IMG/VR virus record: IMGVR_UViG_3300047564_004090 | Location: 1 to 21,206 of that record | From: a virus | DNA length: 21,206 bases | Direction: 5' to 3' (one strand) | Shown here: positions 18,698 through 21,206 of the stretch, one piece after another | Layout of the letters: each line of letters opens with the position of its first letter | How positions within the stretch are numbered: position 1 is the stretch's first letter | The notes under the pieces: model-generated | Told to the model about the DNA's origin: nothing | The model's input: only the letters and a program-made list of their open reading frames with translations | Databases searched by the model: none | Translations under genes and position numbers: made by a program

Positions 18698-18946
18698 GGT
18701 ACGGGCGTACCAAGTTCGGCCAGATCCTTTGCAGCGCAGTCGATCCGGCCGCCTTGTGCCTGTGACGTAGTGGCACACATAAGCCAGAACTGGCACACTC
18801 GCTGCACACGGGTTGGCCCCCAACTGGCACAAGGGGCGGCTGAGTTAGTAGCAACTTGATACCAAACGACGGCAGGTAGTACACGCACACTGGCACTGAA
18901 ATACACTGCAGCGCAATGGATCTGCCCAAAACAGTACGGGCGTACC
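18698..18946. promoter_or_regulatory. Two RGTACGGGCGTACC palindromes (LexA-box-like)
   Basis: GGTACGGGCGTACC (18698-18711) and AGTACGGGCGTACC (18933-18946) are near-identical palindromes 235 bp apart. They resemble the cyanobacterial LexA box RGTACNNNDGTWCB, with C instead of the D position. The first is about 70 bases upstream of the minus gene at 18629. A partial third copy (AGGCGTACT) lies near 19074. They belong to the gene-free stretch 18630-19103. Confidence 0.4.
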
Positions 18947-19052
18947 TGAGGAAAAAAGAGTTTCCACAGGTGTCACACTGGCCTGCGTTACATCCGTTCA
19001 CAAACAGGGGTGAACGGATGTATCAGCGAGTTAGATCCATTGCGCTGCAGTG
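18904..19052. repeat. Nested inverted repeats (20-bp outer, 13-bp inner)
   Basis: The outer arms CACTGCAGCGCAATGGATCT (18904-18923) and its exact reverse complement (19033-19052) enclose an inner pair TACATCCGTTCAC (18989-19001) / GTGAACGGATGTA (19010-19022). The span 18630-19103 has no gene. A related TTGCGCTGCA...GGATC sequence also appears at 24-41 and, diverged, near 18730. Possible cruciform, att-like or regulatory region. Confidence 0.65.
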
Positions 19053-19103
19053 GATCCCATTGATAAGTGGTTCAGGCGTACTGATCGCCCATGGTGATCA
19101 TCA

Positions 19104-19418
19104 TCAGAACTGTGCGCCCCAGCCCATTGCGGCCAGCTCGTCATTCAGCAGCTGGTCATCGGCCCAGACGTTCGCCAACCAGCGGCCGAACGAGTCGCGC
19201 TTCACGGTCCAGATGATGATCTCCTGCGCACTGCTCAGCCGCTGCTGCACGAAGGCAGTCGAATCGCTGAAGCCCGGCTGCCCCCGCTCTGGGGTGTCGA
19301 CACCCAGCAGCCGCAACCGGTGACGTGCACGCAGGCTGAAGCCAAGGTCCAGTGCTACATCAATGGTGTCTCCATCAACAACGCGAACCAGATCGGCGCG
19401 GTAGTGATAGAGATCCAT
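19104..19418 (-). CDS. Thermonuclease-type (SNase) nuclease
   Basis: A 104-residue protein matching the staphylococcal-nuclease fold. It has VRVVDGDTIDV (calcium-binding Asp17), HRLRLLGVDTPERG (Arg36, Asp41, Glu44, the catalytic set), and DSFGRWLANV (Arg79, the second catalytic Arg). All key residues are present, so it should be active against DNA or RNA with calcium. It has no signal peptide, so it acts inside the cell, as do many phage homologues. It is shorter than the secreted enzyme (about 149 residues), as is usual for phage and bacterial single-domain versions. The membrane-anchored HTH gene lies 16 bases upstream and is probably co-transcribed. Confidence 0.85.
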   Translation of the reverse strand: MDLYHYRADLVRVVDGDTIDVALDLGFSLRARHRLRLLGVDTPERGQPGFSDSTAFVQQRLSSAQEIIIWTVKRDSFGRWLANVWADDQLLNDELAAMGWGAQF

Positions 19419-19434
19419 GACTGGCGAGGACCGG

Positions 19435-19626
19435 TCAGGCCGCGAGCATCCTACTCACCGTAGTGCGACTGCAACCGAGGCGATCGGCGATGCGCTGCTG
19501 GGTCCAGCCGTCGGCCCGCCAGCGACGTGCGCGTTGCTCACGGCTCTCGGTGGCTCTCAGCAGCAGGATGAACGGCAGGGTCAGCAGCACGGCGATCCAG
19601 ACGACGAAGCATGCGGCGGTGGTCAT
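19435..19626 (-). CDS. Membrane-anchored helix-turn-helix microprotein
   Basis: A 63-residue protein starting MTTAACFVVWIAVLLTLPFI. Residues about 5-23 form one transmembrane helix. After a charged linker (RATESREQRARRW) comes a compact HTH (DGWTQQRIADRLGCSRTTVSRMLAA) like the recognition end of resolvases and small repressors. The arrangement would tether a DNA-binding head to the inner face of the membrane, which is unusual at this size. The start at 19626 is the only ATG in the frame. It is upstream of the SNase gene and divergent from the recombinase, whose candidate att site lies between them. Confidence 0.65.
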   Translation of the reverse strand: MTTAACFVVWIAVLLTLPFILLLRATESREQRARRWRADGWTQQRIADRLGCSRTTVSRMLAA

Positions 19627-19714
19627 AAATCCTTCCGGCCAGTGCCGGGCGATGGGGTGATCGGCGGCGGGCCTTGCCTCGCGCTGCCGATGGGGCGAAC
19701 CTAGCAGAAAATGC

Positions 19715-19754
19715 TGGCCAAAGGATCTACAGCTTTCTCTAGTACCTTTGGCAA
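19715..19754. other. Imperfect 40-bp palindrome, candidate recombinase attachment site
   Basis: Two 20-bp halves (19715-19734 and 19735-19754) are inverted repeats at 14 of 20 positions; the core arms GCCAAAGG (19717-19724) and CCTTTGGC (19745-19752) are exact. It lies just upstream of the serine recombinase coding region, which is where such phages usually keep attP. Size and imperfect symmetry fit a serine-integrase att site; an operator for the recombinase is the alternative. Confidence 0.4.
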
Positions 19755-19765
19755 ACAGGTCAGAG

Positions 19766-21013
19766 GTGCCCGTGAAGGTCGGCTACGCCAGGGTTTCGAC
19801 CACCAAGATCGAGCAGGATCTCAGCATCGAGGGCCAAGAGCAGCAGCTGCTTGCCTCTGGTTGCGATCGGGTGATCGTGGAGCGAGCCTCGGCCTATCGA
19901 GGCCGCAGACCCGGCTGGGATGAGCTCTGGGCCATCGTCGCATCGGGTCAGGTCACCGAGGTGCTGGTCGTTGATCAGTCGCGCCTCAGCCGATCTGGTG
20001 ATGACCTGGACTTCCTCAATGCCTGCTCCCTGAAAGGCGTCACCGTGCGTGCCCTCACCGGTGGGGTGATCGAGGCCGAGTCCTACAGCGGCTTCGTGTC
20101 GGCCGGCGTGATCTCAGTGGTCAACCAGGCCCAGTCGAAGCTGATCGGCGCCAAGGTGCGCGATGGCATCGCCCGCCGCCGTGCTGCTGGCCACTACGGA
20201 TCGGGCAAGGTGCCGTTCGGCTACTGCGTCGTCGACGGCCAGGTGCTGCCGCACCCTGAGCACTTCGAGGCGGCACGGGTGATGTGGCTCCAGCTGATGG
20301 AGCTCGAGATGAACGTGAGCGGCTGGGTGAAGGTCACCGGCATGCCATGGACCACCCGGGGCGTGCGCACCTGGATCCAGAACCCGATGCTGCGCGGTGC
20401 TGTCCGCGGCGAATGGGGGAAGGTGGAGCCGGTCATCACATGGGGGGAATGGGAGCGTGCGCAGACGATGCTCAAGGTGCGCTCCACCATCCGTGGCCAG
20501 ACTGCACGCCGTGTGCGTCTGTTCACCGGCTTGGTGGCCTGCGAGCAGTGCGGGAAGAATCTGCACACGCAATGCCGAGAAGGCCGCGCCTGCCGACTGG
20601 CCTGCTTGGCCCGGCATTGCGACTGGTTCGGTCGTGGCATCCGTGTGGAGGTGGTGCGCCGTCTGGTGATTGAAGCGTTGACCCAACGGCACCAGCAGCT
20701 GGCGCAGGCCACCGGCCGCACCGAAGAATTGGAAACCACAGAGCAGCAGCAGCTGCGCGCCGACCTGGCCAACCTCGAGCAGGTGGCCCACCTGCCCGGG
20801 GTGCAGGAACTGATCGATCGTCAGCGTGCCCAGCTGGCGCTGCTCACGGTCCAGCAGGCTGCACCGGACACCAGTGAGCTGAGCGAGCTGTTCAAGGATC
20901 CAGCGACGCTGGAACTAGCGACGGATGAGGAGCTGCGCGTGGTCATGGTCAACATGATCCGCTCGATCGTCTGGCCTGGTGGCAGCGAGTCGGTCGCGAT
21001 CACGCTGCGCTAG
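19766..21013 (+). CDS. Large serine recombinase (phage integrase)
   Basis: A 415-residue site-specific recombinase. The N-terminal catalytic domain starts VKVGYARVSTTKIEQ (nucleophile Ser11), followed by LVVDQSRLSRSGDDL (Arg73, Arg76). Then comes the long linker helix and a recombinase domain (GHYGSGKVPFGY, GVRTWIQNPMLRGAV, WERAQTML), a Cys-rich zinc ribbon (VACEQCGKNLHTQC, CRLACLARHC), and a C-terminal coiled coil (EELETTEQQQLRADLANLEQ). This is the full layout of large serine integrases. It would integrate or excise the phage. No ATG is available: GTG at 19766 or 19772 is likely, while TTG at 19748 would fall within the att-like palindrome. It resembles cyanobacterial element recombinases such as XisF. 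Confidence 0.9.
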   Translation: MPVKVGYARVSTTKIEQDLSIEGQEQQLLASGCDRVIVERASAYRGRRPGWDELWAIVASGQVTEVLVVDQSRLSRSGDDLDFLNACSLKGVTVRALTGGVIEAESYSGFVSAGVISVVNQAQSKLIGAKVRDGIARRRAAGHYGSGKVPFGYCVVDGQVLPHPEHFEAARVMWLQLMELEMNVSGWVKVTGMPWTTRGVRTWIQNPMLRGAVRGEWGKVEPVITWGEWERAQTMLKVRSTIRGQTARRVRLFTGLVACEQCGKNLHTQCREGRACRLACLARHCDWFGRGIRVEVVRRLVIEALTQRHQQLAQATGRTEELETTEQQQLRADLANLEQVAHLPGVQELIDRQRAQLALLTVQQAAPDTSELSELFKDPATLELATDEELRVVMVNMIRSIVWPGGSESVAITLR

Positions 21014-21108
21014 GGCGCGATCAGCAATCCTGCTCAGGGCTTCGCCTAGGGACAGACCCATGGATTGGTGATGCCTCATCGCGCTGCTCCCTGGTGGTAC
21101 CGGCAGTA

Positions 21109-21123
21109 CTGCGACTGCGCAGC
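21109..21123. promoter_or_regulatory. Distal copy of the repeated half-site
   Basis: The sequence CTGCGACTGCGCAGC is close to the half-site at 3246-3260 (reverse complement GCTGCGCAGTCGCAG). It lies in the gene-free right end (21014-21206), so it may mark an operator for a gene beyond the window, or be chance. Confidence 0.35.
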
Positions 21124-21146
21124 AAGATCCAGATGCTACGCGCAGT

Positions 21147-21163
21147 GGGGGGGGGGGGGGGGG
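21147..21163. repeat. Run of 17 G
   Basis: A homopolymer of 17 G followed by TTT. It may be a true slippage-prone tract or, near an assembly end, a sequencing or assembly artefact. The flanking 21014-21206 otherwise shows no gene. Confidence 0.8.
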
Positions 21164-21206
21164 TTTATCAACCCGATGGGCGGGAAGCCGAATGCCACAC
21201 AACCCG

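Noticed and set aside
18766-18835. Several TGGCAC sequences, one followed by GC at the spacing of a sigma-54 promoter (18790).
   Set aside because: Cyanobacteria lack sigma-54, and the motif recurs without the second half at other copies.
17765-18906. Long minus-strand frames of about 260-300 codons.
   Set aside because: Only the C-terminal ends look like proteins; the remainder is Arg/Pro/His-rich shadow of three smaller genes.
21014-21206. Possible tRNA as an integration target at the right end.
   Set aside because: No cloverleaf or T-loop sequence is visible; serine recombinases also often integrate elsewhere.

Overview
The window reads as most of one end of a temperate, probably siphovirus-like phage or prophage from a high-GC cyanobacterium, most likely a picocyanobacterium (Synechococcus/Cyanobium type). 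The phage assignment rests on a minor-tail-Z-like protein, a KilA-N protein, a primase-polymerase/DUF3987 replication protein, an excisionase-like HTH protein, a large serine recombinase and dense packing of tiny genes. The host assignment is softer. It rests on HIP1-type octamers (for example GGCGATCGCC at 1021), high GC, many genes with no visible Shine-Dalgarno, a cyanobacterial-looking dCTP deaminase, and small protein families I associate with picocyanobacteria. No rRNA, tRNA or CRISPR array was recognised.

Layout. (1) 40-1729, minus strand: the tail protein preceded by five small coupled genes, including a PD-(D/E)XK-like nuclease, and driven from a promoter near 1810. (2) 1919-6187, minus: KilA-N protein, RecB/Cas4-like nuclease, a conserved phage protein of unknown function, HNH nuclease and excisionase-like HTH protein. 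Two unusual non-coding islands interrupt this stretch: 2765-3269 (three palindromes and an 84-bp direct repeat) and 3945-5020 (an AT-rich iteron cluster, then about five repeated hairpins and a 15-bp tandem repeat). (3) 6304-8940, minus: the replication protein and a ribbon-helix-helix protein. (4) 8941-9051: a symmetric divergent promoter/operator. (5) 9052-13450, plus: nine genes joined by ATGA overlaps, including a triple-domain HTH protein, an SNF2-like helicase and a beta-class DNA methyltransferase. (6) 13500-17285, plus: small accessory genes ending with an NrdR-like zinc-ribbon/HTH protein and dCTP deaminase, closed by an intrinsic terminator. (7) 17343-19626, minus: small proteins, an SNase-type nuclease and a predicted membrane-anchored HTH microprotein, with structured non-coding DNA between them. 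(8) 19766-21013, plus: serine recombinase, preceded by a 40-bp imperfect palindrome that could be its attachment site.

How it may work together. A 15-bp half-site, GYTGCGYRGTCRYAR, recurs in the likely promoters of the tail cluster, the KilA-N gene and the excisionase cluster, and as a paired palindrome in the divergent promoter next to the ribbon-helix-helix gene. I infer a phage-wide regulon in which the ribbon-helix-helix protein binds these sites and regulates its own gene. The replication protein, nucleases, helicase and the iteron-like region at 3955-4249 would form the replication/recombination module. The recombinase, excisionase-like protein and candidate att site would form the integration module. 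The regulon, the origin and the att site are hypotheses from sequence pattern only.
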